A stretch of DNA of 11,390 nucleotides from positions 1-11,390 of the forward strand of contig NZVW01000061.1 in assembly GCA_002697475.1 (NCBI GenBank), written 5' to 3'. The notes beneath the pieces were generated by a model. It was not told the origin of the DNA. It searched no databases and saw nothing but the letters and a program-made list of their open reading frames with translations. Position 1 is the stretch's first letter. Each line of letters begins with the position of its first letter. Both the position numbers and the translations under genes were made by a program. Of the stretch, positions 1 through 7,617 are shown one piece after another. Origin of the DNA: Aquimarina sp. Its GTDB lineage: Bacteria; Bacteroidota; Bacteroidia; Flavobacteriales; Flavobacteriaceae.

Positions 1-140
1 TTAATATTTCATATTTACAGAGCACAAAAATTAGATATAAGCAACCTTCATGTGTTAACACTATTTTATGATTTTATAGCAACTGAATTGCGTAATTTTC
101 TATTTTGATTGCTCTTTTAGGAAGCTCATATAAACATTAA

Positions 141-1559
141 ATGAAATTAATTAAGATCTTATGCATTAGTATTCTGATAATCAGTAGTAGCTGTAAAAAA
201 GAAGTAGTACCATCTTATGATATAGTTATAGCTAATACGAATATTCTTAATATTGAAAATGGCAAATACTTAAAAGGCAGTATCTTTATTAAAGGAGATA
301 CTATAGCTGAAATTGTATCCGGAAAAGATCTTAGAAACTATACAACCGTATCTAAAATTGATGGAACCGGTAAATTTGTTTTACCGGGATTTTGGGACAA
401 TCATATCCATCTTAGAGGTGGAGATTCCTTATTTCATGAAAATAAGGATCTCCTTCCTCTATTTATTATCAATGGCATTACTACAGTAAGAGATGCTGGT
501 GGAGATATGACCCCTGCTATACACCAATGGCAGAAGGAAATTGCTTCAGGAAATCTAATTGGTCCCACTATTTACACAGCTGGACCAAAAATAGACGGTC
601 CTGACCCTACCTGGGCCGGTTCAATCGAAGTAGACTCCATTTCTGATATAAAAAAAGCATTGGATTCTTTAGCAGCTTTAAAGGTAGATTTTGTAAAGCT
701 GTATGACAGTAAAATCAATGGAGATTTATACTTAAGAACCATACAACAGGCAACTAAACGAGGGATGATTACTTCAGGTCATATGCCTTTCTCCGTAGAA
801 TTGGGAGATGCTATCGAATCCGGTTTAGGGGCCGTAGAACATTTATATTATATTCTGAAGGGTTCGTCTTCTCAAGAGCCAGAGATTACATCAGCCATTA
901 AAAATAATGAAATTACGTTCTGGGAAGCCATGAGCACCTTGACAAAAACCTATAATGATTCCATCGCGGCAATAAGGTTTAATCAACTAAATGATCATAA
1001 TACCTTTGTAGTCCCTACAATGCATATAGGAGATGTACTAAGTCATCTTGATGAAGTTGATCACAAAAAGGATTCTTATCTAAAAATTATGGGACAGGGA
1101 ATCAAAAAAACGTATGCAGGTAGGATTAAAAGAGCAAAGAGCGCTACTGAAAATGCAAAAAAATCAAGAAAAGAGCTCAACGCTTTTCTTACAACATTAG
1201 TAAAATCTTTAAATGAAAGTAATGTGCAATTACTAGCAGGCTCCGATTGTGGGGCTTATAATTCTTATGTATATCCTGGAATTTCTTTACATAAAGAATT
1301 GGAAGCATTGCAGAAAGCAGGTTTATCTCCGTTAGAAGCACTTAAAACCTCAGCGTATAACGGAGCTCGATTTTTAAAAAAAGAAAACTTAAAGGGTAGC
1401 ATTGAAGTAGGTAAACATGCTGATTTAGTGATTTTGAACTCTAATCCCTTAAAAAATATAAGTAACACCAAAGACATCGATCTGGTTATTAAATTAGGAA
1501 TGTTATATAACCCTAAAGAAATAGCAAAAAGATATAATTGTTCTGATTGTTTTCAATAA
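141..1559 (+). CDS. Lipoprotein amidohydrolase (imidazolonepropionase/prolidase-like metal-dependent hydrolase)
   Basis: A 472-residue amidohydrolase-superfamily enzyme, probably hydrolysing an amide or cyclic amide bond in the periplasm or at the outer membrane. The N-terminus is a lipoprotein signal: K2/K5, a hydrophobic stretch, then SSSC with lipidation expected at C18. An amidohydrolase-type N-terminal beta segment (about 26-80) precedes the metal-binding barrel. Metal ligands are readable: H88-I-H90 in GFWDNHIH, a candidate carboxylated lysine K186 in VKLYD, H214 in SGHMPF, H234 in VEHLYY, and D369 in AGSDCG. The C-terminal GKHADLVILNSNPL segment (about 424-437) is the usual amidohydrolase tail. 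Substrate cannot be read from sequence; dipeptidase, imidazolone-type or other cyclic amides are all possible. The protein ends with a CSDC pair (C467, C470) that could form a disulfide outside the cytoplasm. The gene stands alone: 140 bases upstream hold no recognisable gene, and the next gene starts 46 bases downstream. Confidence 0.9.
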   Translation: MKLIKILCISILIISSSCKKEVVPSYDIVIANTNILNIENGKYLKGSIFIKGDTIAEIVSGKDLRNYTTVSKIDGTGKFVLPGFWDNHIHLRGGDSLFHENKDLLPLFIINGITTVRDAGGDMTPAIHQWQKEIASGNLIGPTIYTAGPKIDGPDPTWAGSIEVDSISDIKKALDSLAALKVDFVKLYDSKINGDLYLRTIQQATKRGMITSGHMPFSVELGDAIESGLGAVEHLYYILKGSSSQEPEITSAIKNNEITFWEAMSTLTKTYNDSIAAIRFNQLNDHNTFVVPTMHIGDVLSHLDEVDHKKDSYLKIMGQGIKKTYAGRIKRAKSATENAKKSRKELNAFLTTLVKSLNESNVQLLAGSDCGAYNSYVYPGISLHKELEALQKAGLSPLEALKTSAYNGARFLKKENLKGSIEVGKHADLVILNSNPLKNISNTKDIDLVIKLGMLYNPKEIAKRYNCSDCFQ

Positions 1560-1605
1560 AACATAAAGAAACACATACACATTTATTAACCAAACCAAAC
1601 ATAAA

Positions 1606-2067
1606 ATGCATCTGGCTCAGGTAAATATTGCAGAAATGAAAGCTCCGATTAACGATCCTATCATGGAGGATTTTGTTAATAATCTGGAAAGAATTAACAC
1701 GTTAGCAGAAAAAAGTCCTGGATTTATATGGCGCTTAAAAGGAGATGATGATAATGCTAGCGCAGTTCGTGTATTTGAATATGATTTTTTGATTATTAAT
1801 ATGTCGGTGTGGGAAGATGTAGATAAACTGTATGATTTTACTTATAACACAGCGCATATGGAAATTCTGAAACGCAAGAAAGAGTGGTTTCAGCATATGA
1901 AAAAAATGCATATGGCATTCTGGTATGTAGAAAAAGGATATGCTCCTGACCCGGAAGAAGCAAAAGAACGTTTAGATTATATAAGAATGCACGGAGAAAC
2001 ACCGTATGCTTTTAGCTTCAGAAGTAACTTCAGTATTGAAGACTTTAAAAACTATAAAAAAATATAA
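1606..2067 (+). CDS. DUF3291 family protein (monooxygenase-like ferredoxin-fold domain)
   Basis: A 153-residue cytoplasmic protein with no signal peptide or membrane segment. It matches my memory of the DUF3291 family, which resembles the antibiotic-biosynthesis monooxygenase (dimeric alpha/beta barrel) fold. Recognisable family stretches are the N-terminal strand HLAQVNIA, SPGFIWRL (37-44), the strand and helix around NMSVWEDVDKLYDFTY (65-80), H84, W94, W105, and the GYAPDPEEAKERL segment (111-123) followed by HGETPYAFSF. The product therefore covers nearly the whole family length. Catalytic activity has not, to my knowledge, been established for the family, so an oxygenase role is inference from fold. 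The ATG at 1606 follows an A-rich leader typical of Bacteroidota. The pirin gene starts 10 bases after its stop, which points to co-transcription and perhaps a shared oxidative substrate or stress role. Confidence 0.85.
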   Translation: MHLAQVNIAEMKAPINDPIMEDFVNNLERINTLAEKSPGFIWRLKGDDDNASAVRVFEYDFLIINMSVWEDVDKLYDFTYNTAHMEILKRKKEWFQHMKKMHMAFWYVEKGYAPDPEEAKERLDYIRMHGETPYAFSFRSNFSIEDFKNYKKI

Positions 2068-2077
2068 TATATAAATT

Positions 2078-3088
2078 ATGTCTGCTATTCTTAAAATAAA
2101 ATCTTTGACGTTTCCCTGGCAAACTGATGACCCTTTCCTCTTCTGTGCCTATCATAGAGATGAGTATCCTGAGGGAAATTCAGAAATGGGACCTAAAGAA
2201 AGTCTTCAGGGCAGACCATTGGGGCAAGATTTCAACCCTAACCAAAAATGGAGAATGTATCATGGGACTAAAGTTCCCGGCTTTCCTGCTCATCCGCATT
2301 TAGGCTTTGAAACAGTAACCATAGTTGAAGAAGGTCTTGTAGATCACTCTGACTCTCTTGGTGCCGCTGCAAGATTTGGCAATGGCGATGTACAATGGAT
2401 CACTACTGGTAGAGGTCTTCAACATTCAGAGATGTTTCCTTTACTCCAACAGGAAAAAGATAATCCTTTTCTTCTATTTCAAATATGGTTAAACCTACCA
2501 AGAAAAAGTAAAAAGGTAAATCCATATTTTAAAATGATCTGGAACGAAGATATTCCAGTGAAAGAGGTAATGGATAAACAAGGAAATGCGTCAAAAATTA
2601 AAATAATTGCAGGCAACTATGAGGATACCATAGCACCATCGCCTAATCCAGATTCCTGGGCAGCTGATCAAAGTAATGATGTAGCGATTTGGATCATTAC
2701 ATTATCTCCTGAAGCTAAGTTTATACTCCCTAAAACGGATAAGGATACTAAAAGATCTCTCTATTTCTATAAAGGTTCAGAAGTATATGCAGAGGATTTT
2801 ACAATCCCCGAGAACCATCAAATCCTATTGAAACCAGAAGAGGATTTATTATTAAAGAACGGTAATGAAACGGCATATCTGCTGCTTTTACAAGGCAAAC
2901 CTATCAACGAGCCCGTTGTGCAACAAGGTCCATTTGTCACTAATTCCGTAGGAGAAATCAAACAAGCGATTATGGATTTTCAACAAAACGAATTTGGTGG
3001 TTGGCCCTGGTCCTCATATGATAATGTCCATAGTAAGGATGTAGGTAGATTTGCCATATTTCCTGATGGTTCAGAAGTTTTTAAGTAG
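2078..3088 (+). CDS. Pirin family protein (cupin)
   Basis: A 336-residue bicupin of the pirin family, cytoplasmic, with no signal peptide. The N-terminal cupin carries the expected metal ligands: H72 and H74 in FPAHPHLGFETVT, and H116 and E118 in GRGLQHSEMFP. These correspond to the two His, His and Glu iron ligands of human pirin. Family hallmarks such as DHSDSLG (89-95), the GDVQWITTGRG core (103-113) and LLFQIWLNLP follow in order. A second cupin-like half (about 170-275) lacks ligands, as is normal for pirins. It is somewhat longer than typical bacterial pirins, with a C-terminal extension ending in NEFGGWPW and a final segment. Some pirins oxygenate quercetin, others act as redox-responsive partners of metabolic enzymes; which applies here is unknown. 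It probably shares a transcript with the DUF3291 gene 10 bases upstream. A 115-base gap separates it from the kinase gene. Confidence 0.92.
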   Translation: MSAILKIKSLTFPWQTDDPFLFCAYHRDEYPEGNSEMGPKESLQGRPLGQDFNPNQKWRMYHGTKVPGFPAHPHLGFETVTIVEEGLVDHSDSLGAAARFGNGDVQWITTGRGLQHSEMFPLLQQEKDNPFLLFQIWLNLPRKSKKVNPYFKMIWNEDIPVKEVMDKQGNASKIKIIAGNYEDTIAPSPNPDSWAADQSNDVAIWIITLSPEAKFILPKTDKDTKRSLYFYKGSEVYAEDFTIPENHQILLKPEEDLLLKNGNETAYLLLLQGKPINEPVVQQGPFVTNSVGEIKQAIMDFQQNEFGGWPWSSYDNVHSKDVGRFAIFPDGSEVFK

Positions 3089-3203
3089 TCTTTTAAATAA
3101 CATTACAACAACTGCCATTCTTAATATTTTTTCTTTCGTAAGAAATGTAATATCTTTAATACACGTATGAATGGTCCTAAGTTGATTACTTAACCGGTAA
3201 CCT

Positions 3204-5276
3204 ATGCATAAAAAACTACGATCAACTTTACTATACGCGATATTTTTATTGCTTTTTTTTTCCTGTTCCAATAAAGTTGATCTAAGTACAGAGGAAAAAC
3301 AATGGCTGTCTGATACTGAAGAAGTAAAAGTCGGACTTTTTCCTTATTACCCTCCTTATCAGTTCATCAATGAACAAGGTGAAATCGATGGTGTCTTTAT
3401 CGATTACCTTAATGAATTGGAGAGCAAAATCGGTTACAAATTCAAAAGAGTACAATACAAAGATTGGTTAAAACTTATCGAAGATTCTAAATCGAGCAAT
3501 TTAGATATAGTACTTGAAATTCAAAAAACGGAAAGCCGTGAAGAGTACTTGAATTTTTATGCTGAGCTTTTTAAATCTGCTCAGGTTATCGTAACCAAAA
3601 AAGATCTGTCTAATATTAATAGTATTAAGGACTTAAAAGGCCTTAAAGTTGTAGTCCCCAATGAATATTCAATCCATCAAATTTTAAGAAAAAAATACCC
3701 TGATCTCACCATAATGAATTTAACAGACGATCAGGAATGTCTGGAAGCCGTTGCATCAGGCGAAGCAGATGCCTATGTAGGCCCTAAAGCAGTGGCTAAT
3801 TATAATATCAGAAAATTAAATCTGGATGATCTTAATATAGTCGTAGAAACTAAACTAAATTATGAACCCAGCCTGGCCGTAATTAAGGATAAACCAATAC
3901 TTAATTCTATTATTAAGAAAGGCGTTAATAGCTTTTCATTAAAAGAAAAACAAGCCATCTTAGACAACTGGCTATTCAATGTCATTCAGCCCTTTTATGA
4001 GCGTCCGATGTTTTGGATAGGCATAGTCTGGGTTTTTGTAATTCTGGTTATTGCCATGTTTTTGATAAACATGCTTCTTAAATATAAGGTTGCAGAAAAA
4101 ACAAAAGCCCTAGTTCAGGCTAAAGATCTTGCTGAAGAGAGTGATCGGTTAAAAACCAATTTTATAAGAAATATCTCCCATGAGATAAGAACTCCAATGA
4201 CTGGAATTATAGGGTTTTCTGAAGCTCTTAAAAATCCGGATTTAACTAAGGATGAAAGAAATGAATACACCAATATCATCATCAATAGCGGCAAAGAGTT
4301 GTTGAGTACAATAGAAGATATTCTTGAAATATCAAGATTAAGAAACCGGGAAATTATTGTTACTCCTGAAAAAACAAATTTGATTGTCCTTATTGAAATG
4401 CTTTTTTCTGTATATCAAATTAGAGCAAAACAAAAGGGTATCAAATTAATCCTGGATAACAAACTTCCTGCACAACAACATCTCATTAGTATAGACAAAT
4501 CGAAGTTGAAAAAGATATTGAGCAGTTTAATAGATAACGCTATAAAATTTACAGAAAAAGGTCACGTTACGGTCTGCTGTAACAGGGATGAAGATTTTGT
4601 TTCTATTGATATAAAGGATACTGGAATCGGTATTGCTCCAAAAGATATTGAAACTATTTTTAATAGTTTTAATCAATCTGAAAAAGAAATTTCAAAAAAT
4701 TACGGTGGCCTAGGTCTTGGACTTACCATCGCCAGAGAAAATTCTGCATTATTAGGAGGGGAAATTGGACTGAAATCTGAATTGGGCGTAGGCACAACCT
4801 TTACACTAAAATTTCCTTACATAGAAGCCGTACATCCTTCAGAAAATAATAGCTTAGAAGCATCCACTTCCATATCACATGGTAAACATATCGTGCTTAT
4901 AGCAGAAGATGGAGATGTAAATTTCTTATTCCTGCAGATGATCTTACAGAAAATGCAAGGTTATACATTTACCATTCACAGAGCAAAAAATGGTAAAGAA
5001 GCCGTAGATCTGTGTCAGGAAAACAAAATGATTGATCTGGTACTTATGGATATCAAAATGCCTATAATGGATGGTTATGACGCAACCCGAGCTATTAAAA
5101 AAATAAGGCCTGATCTAAAAATTGTAGCACAAACTGCCTATTCTACAGAAGATGATATCAAAAAAGCCTTAGATGCAGGTTGTGATGATTTTTTATCCAA
5201 ACCTGTAGATCAAAATAAGCTGAAATCGGTTTTGAACAATCACTTCAATTTTCTTTCCAATAAAACCTCTTCATAG
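3204..5276 (+). CDS. Hybrid sensor histidine kinase with SBP_bac_3-like sensor and C-terminal receiver (BvgS-like)
   Basis: A 690-residue inner-membrane hybrid kinase. The signal (1-21) ends in a lipobox-like FFSC, so C21 may be lipidated. Residues about 40-262 form a family-3 solute-binding (Venus-flytrap) sensor with VKVGLFPYYPPYQF, TESREEYLNF and the GEADAYVGP loop. One membrane helix (about 269-292) leads to a short charged helix (294-318), with no PAS domain. The HisKA domain has H326 in ISHEIRTP. The ATPase domain has N445 (N box, DNAIKFT), DTGIGI (472-477) and GGLGLGL (501-507). The receiver (562-680) has E568/D569, phosphoacceptor D616 in LMDIKMP, T644 and K667 in SKP. All catalytic residues are present. 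No HPt or DNA-binding output is seen here or next door, so the partner is elsewhere. A near-consensus -7 box (TATCTTTA, 3151-3158) lies 46 bases before the start. DUF1853 follows after one base, implying one transcript. Confidence 0.93.
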   Translation: MHKKLRSTLLYAIFLLLFFSCSNKVDLSTEEKQWLSDTEEVKVGLFPYYPPYQFINEQGEIDGVFIDYLNELESKIGYKFKRVQYKDWLKLIEDSKSSNLDIVLEIQKTESREEYLNFYAELFKSAQVIVTKKDLSNINSIKDLKGLKVVVPNEYSIHQILRKKYPDLTIMNLTDDQECLEAVASGEADAYVGPKAVANYNIRKLNLDDLNIVVETKLNYEPSLAVIKDKPILNSIIKKGVNSFSLKEKQAILDNWLFNVIQPFYERPMFWIGIVWVFVILVIAMFLINMLLKYKVAEKTKALVQAKDLAEESDRLKTNFIRNISHEIRTPMTGIIGFSEALKNPDLTKDERNEYTNIIINSGKELLSTIEDILEISRLRNREIIVTPEKTNLIVLIEMLFSVYQIRAKQKGIKLILDNKLPAQQHLISIDKSKLKKILSSLIDNAIKFTEKGHVTVCCNRDEDFVSIDIKDTGIGIAPKDIETIFNSFNQSEKEISKNYGGLGLGLTIARENSALLGGEIGLKSELGVGTTFTLKFPYIEAVHPSENNSLEASTSISHGKHIVLIAEDGDVNFLFLQMILQKMQGYTFTIHRAKNGKEAVDLCQENKMIDLVLMDIKMPIMDGYDATRAIKKIRPDLKIVAQTAYSTEDDIKKALDAGCDDFLSKPVDQNKLKSVLNNHFNFLSNKTSS

Positions 5277-5277
5277 T

Positions 5278-6102
5278 TTGAAGATTTCAAAATATCATCA
5301 ATTCGTTAGTTTCCTGAAAACACCTCTGCTATGTCAAGATAACTTAAACTCCATAGAGCAATTGCATATACCTATTCAGGAAATTGACACAGACGAATTA
5401 GAAGACTACATCAATTTCCCTGATAAAGAAGTTTTAGGTAAAAGAATTGAAAGATTATTTGAATATTATCTGCAACAGCATCCGAATTATGATGTACTGG
5501 CAAAAAACATTCAGATTATAGATGATAAAATTACCATAGGGGAACTGGACTTTATTTTTTTAGACAGAAACAATGACAATAGTATTCACTTAGAGCTGGT
5601 GTTTAAATTTTATCTTTATGATCCTACAGCAGGTAAAGAGCTGGAACGATGGATAGGTCCTAATAGAAAAGACCGATTAGTTGATAAGTTATCTAAGCTA
5701 AAAGAGAAACAGTTGCCATTACTTTTTAAAGAAGAAACTCAGTCAGCGCTCAAAAAACTATATATAACTCCTAAAAAATGGACCCAAAAAGTCTGTTTTA
5801 AAGCTAACTTATTTATACCTGTTAGCTATAAAAATAAACCTTTTCCTATTATCAATAATACTTGCATATGCGGGTATTGGATACCTGTAAAAGAATTTCA
5901 ACAAAAAGAATATCAAAACTATTTGTTTCATATCCCTGAAAAGAAATATTGGATGGTCGACCCGAAATACAATGAAGAGTGGGATAATTTTGAGAACATA
6001 TATCCTGAAATCGATAGACTCATACGAATAAAAAGATCCCCCCTACTTTGGCTTAAAAATAAAGAGGATCAATATTTTAGATTATTTATTGTGTGGTGGT
6101 AG
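5278..6102 (+). CDS. DUF1853 family protein, PD-(D/E)XK-like fold, TTG start
   Basis: A 274-residue soluble protein of the DUF1853 family. The recognisable family pattern is an early FLKTPLL segment (12-18), LGKRIERLFEYYL (53-65), then NIQI, TIGELDFIF (86-94) and HLELVFKFYL (104-113), followed by GPNRKDRLVDKLSKL (127-141). The spaced acidic and lysine residues E58, D91, E106 and K110 look like a PD-(D/E)XK nuclease core, and I believe the family is placed in that clan; nuclease activity itself is inference. The start must be non-ATG: the frame upstream has a stop at 5233-5235 and no in-frame ATG until residue 226, so TTG at 5278, one base after the kinase stop, is the best choice. That spacing implies translational coupling to the kinase. 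The stop (6100-6102) is one base from the stop of the convergent ATPase gene, with no terminator between. The link between a sensor kinase and DUF1853 is unexplained. Confidence 0.8.
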   Translation: MKISKYHQFVSFLKTPLLCQDNLNSIEQLHIPIQEIDTDELEDYINFPDKEVLGKRIERLFEYYLQQHPNYDVLAKNIQIIDDKITIGELDFIFLDRNNDNSIHLELVFKFYLYDPTAGKELERWIGPNRKDRLVDKLSKLKEKQLPLLFKEETQSALKKLYITPKKWTQKVCFKANLFIPVSYKNKPFPIINNTCICGYWIPVKEFQQKEYQNYLFHIPEKKYWMVDPKYNEEWDNFENIYPEIDRLIRIKRSPLLWLKNKEDQYFRLFIVWW

Positions 6103-6103
6103 A

Positions 6104-7567
6104 CTACAGTCCTTTGATATAACTTCCGTATAAATCATTAAAATGGAAACCTTCAGAAAGCCTATGTTTACTCAATTTCTTATATTCAACCAGTCCCCAT
6201 AGTACAAACTCTTTTACAAAGTATATTTCTGTCTCACCCAATTCCGGTTGGTACTTTTTGATGAGTTTATCTAAAGGTTTAACAGCATCCAATTGTTTTT
6301 TATATTCTTCATCGGTAGCTTCGTCAAGTAGCTCAAAACCATTTTCATCAAAAAACCAGTCAATAACTCCCTGATAAGGACTTTCATAATCCGATTTTTC
6401 AAGTTTCTCAATTTTTGGGAAATAAGATTCAAATAATGTTTTAACTGCGTTACTAATGAGAGACATGGCTACACTGGCGGCACCCTCCTGCTCGCCCTCG
6501 TATACCAATTCTACTTTACCAGTGATAGCAGGTATTACCCCAACAAAATCACTTAATCTTACTGTAGTTTTTGTATCACCTGATTTTAAAGCTCTATATT
6601 CTGCAGTACTTAACAGATTTTCATATGCAGTTATACTCATCCTGGCGCTCACCCCGCTTTTATGATCTATGAATTCACTATCCCTGGCTTCAAAACTGAT
6701 CTGTTCTAATAAATCCTTAGCTATTTCAGGAACTATAACAGTATCTGATTGCCTATCATCAAGTCGTGCTTCCTGAGAGGTTATGGTTTTTGCTATTTCA
6801 ATGCTTTCAGGATAATGCGTTAAAATCTGGGAACCAATTCTGTCCTTTAATGGTGTAACAATACTACCTCTATTGGTATAGTCTTCAGGATTGGCAGTAA
6901 AGACAAATTGAATATCTAAGGGAAGTCTCAACTTAAACCCTCTGATTTGTATATCGCCTTCCTGCAAAATATTAAATAAAGAAACCTGAATACGAGCTTG
7001 TAAATCCGGTAATTCATTAATTACAAAAATCGATCGGTTAGCTCGGGGAATCATCCCAAAATGGATAACCCTATCATCGGCATAACTTAATTTTAAATTT
7101 GCTGCCTTGATAGGATCAACATCTCCAATAATATCTGCCACGGTTACATCCGGAGTTGCCAGTTTTTCTGCAAACCTTTCTGATCTGTGCAACCAGCTTA
7201 TCGGTGTTTCGTCACCTTTTTCCTGTATTAGATTTTGTGCATATCTGGAAATAGGACAGAAAGGATCGTCATTGATTTCTGATCCGGAAACATAAGGGAT
7301 CCATTCATCTAAAAGATTAATCATCTGCCTGGCCAGTCTTGTCTTGGCCTGACCCCTTAATCCTAAAAGATTGATATTATGTCTGGATAAAATTGCACGT
7401 TCCAGTTCAGGTATTACAGTGTTTTCATAACCATGAATTCCTGTAAATGTTTCCTTATTTGAACTGATCTTTTCTCTTAGATTGTCTCTAAGTTCATTTT
7501 TAATACTTTTACTTTGATATCCTGACTTCTTTAATTCTCCTAAAGTCTTAATATTTTCTATATTCAT
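6104..7567 (-). CDS. MoxR/ChlI-like AAA+ ATPase, partner of the adjacent VWA protein
   Basis: An AAA+ ATPase of the MoxR/magnesium-chelatase-I-like group, 487 residues from the ATG at 7567. The frame extends five codons further to a TTG at 7582, but the ATG gives MNIENIKTLGELK, which fits a normal start better. Visible motifs are Walker A GLRGQAKT (69-76, K75), a Walker B-position strand IFVINELPDL with N184-E185, the helix-2 insert region VQVSL-like with EGDIQIRGFKLRLPLD, sensor 1 N226 in TANPEDY, the arginine finger region TPLKDRIG (R243), and sensor 2 R309 in SGVSARMS. An acidic C-terminal region follows. The Walker B Asp is Asn, which I recall as shared by homologues labelled magnesium chelatase in several phyla. 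It lies 50 bases downstream of the VWA gene on the same strand, so the two probably form a RavA-ViaA or ChlI-ChlD type remodelling pair. No porphyrin chelatase H subunit is present, so pigment synthesis is unlikely. Confidence 0.9.
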   Translation of the reverse strand: MNIENIKTLGELKKSGYQSKSIKNELRDNLREKISSNKETFTGIHGYENTVIPELERAILSRHNINLLGLRGQAKTRLARQMINLLDEWIPYVSGSEINDDPFCPISRYAQNLIQEKGDETPISWLHRSERFAEKLATPDVTVADIIGDVDPIKAANLKLSYADDRVIHFGMIPRANRSIFVINELPDLQARIQVSLFNILQEGDIQIRGFKLRLPLDIQFVFTANPEDYTNRGSIVTPLKDRIGSQILTHYPESIEIAKTITSQEARLDDRQSDTVIVPEIAKDLLEQISFEARDSEFIDHKSGVSARMSITAYENLLSTAEYRALKSGDTKTTVRLSDFVGVIPAITGKVELVYEGEQEGAASVAMSLISNAVKTLFESYFPKIEKLEKSDYESPYQGVIDWFFDENGFELLDEATDEEYKKQLDAVKPLDKLIKKYQPELGETEIYFVKEFVLWGLVEYKKLSKHRLSEGFHFNDLYGSYIKGL

Positions 7568-7588
7568 AGTGTTCAATGTCAAATCACT

Positions 7589-7616
7589 TGGTTTACTCGT
7601 AAACCATTATTTTTTT
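7589..7616 (+). terminator. Perfect inverted repeat plus T-tract between the ATPase and VWA genes
   Basis: Bases 7589-7596 (TGGTTTAC) and 7599-7606 (GTAAACCA) are perfect reverse complements around a 2-base centre; as RNA this folds as a 7-bp stem with a CTCG loop. On the + strand it is followed by TTA and seven T (7610-7616), the layout of a Rho-independent terminator. That direction is antisense to the flanking genes. It could stop transcription running through from the kinase-DUF1853 operon, whose 1-base convergent junction has no terminator. On the minus strand the hairpin lies 21 bases before the ATPase ATG, so it could instead be an mRNA processing or stabilising hairpin, or a protein-binding palindrome. 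The repeat is certain; its role is inference. Confidence 0.5.
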
Positions 7617-7617
7617 A

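Noticed and set aside
1..108. Open + strand frame from the window edge to a TGA at 106-108 (about 35 codons), possibly the tail of an upstream gene.
   Set aside because: Too short and AT-rich to tell from chance; the peptide (LIFHIYRAQKLDISNL...) shows no family I recognise.
3130..3145. Small hairpin TTTCTT-TCGT-AAGAAA between the pirin and kinase genes.
   Set aside because: The stem is only 6 A/T-rich pairs with one G-C and no T-tract follows, so a terminator call is not supported.
3151..3158. TATCTTTA as a promoter -7 element for the kinase operon.
   Set aside because: One mismatch to TAnnTTTG and no -33 element at correct spacing; kept only as a remark under the kinase.
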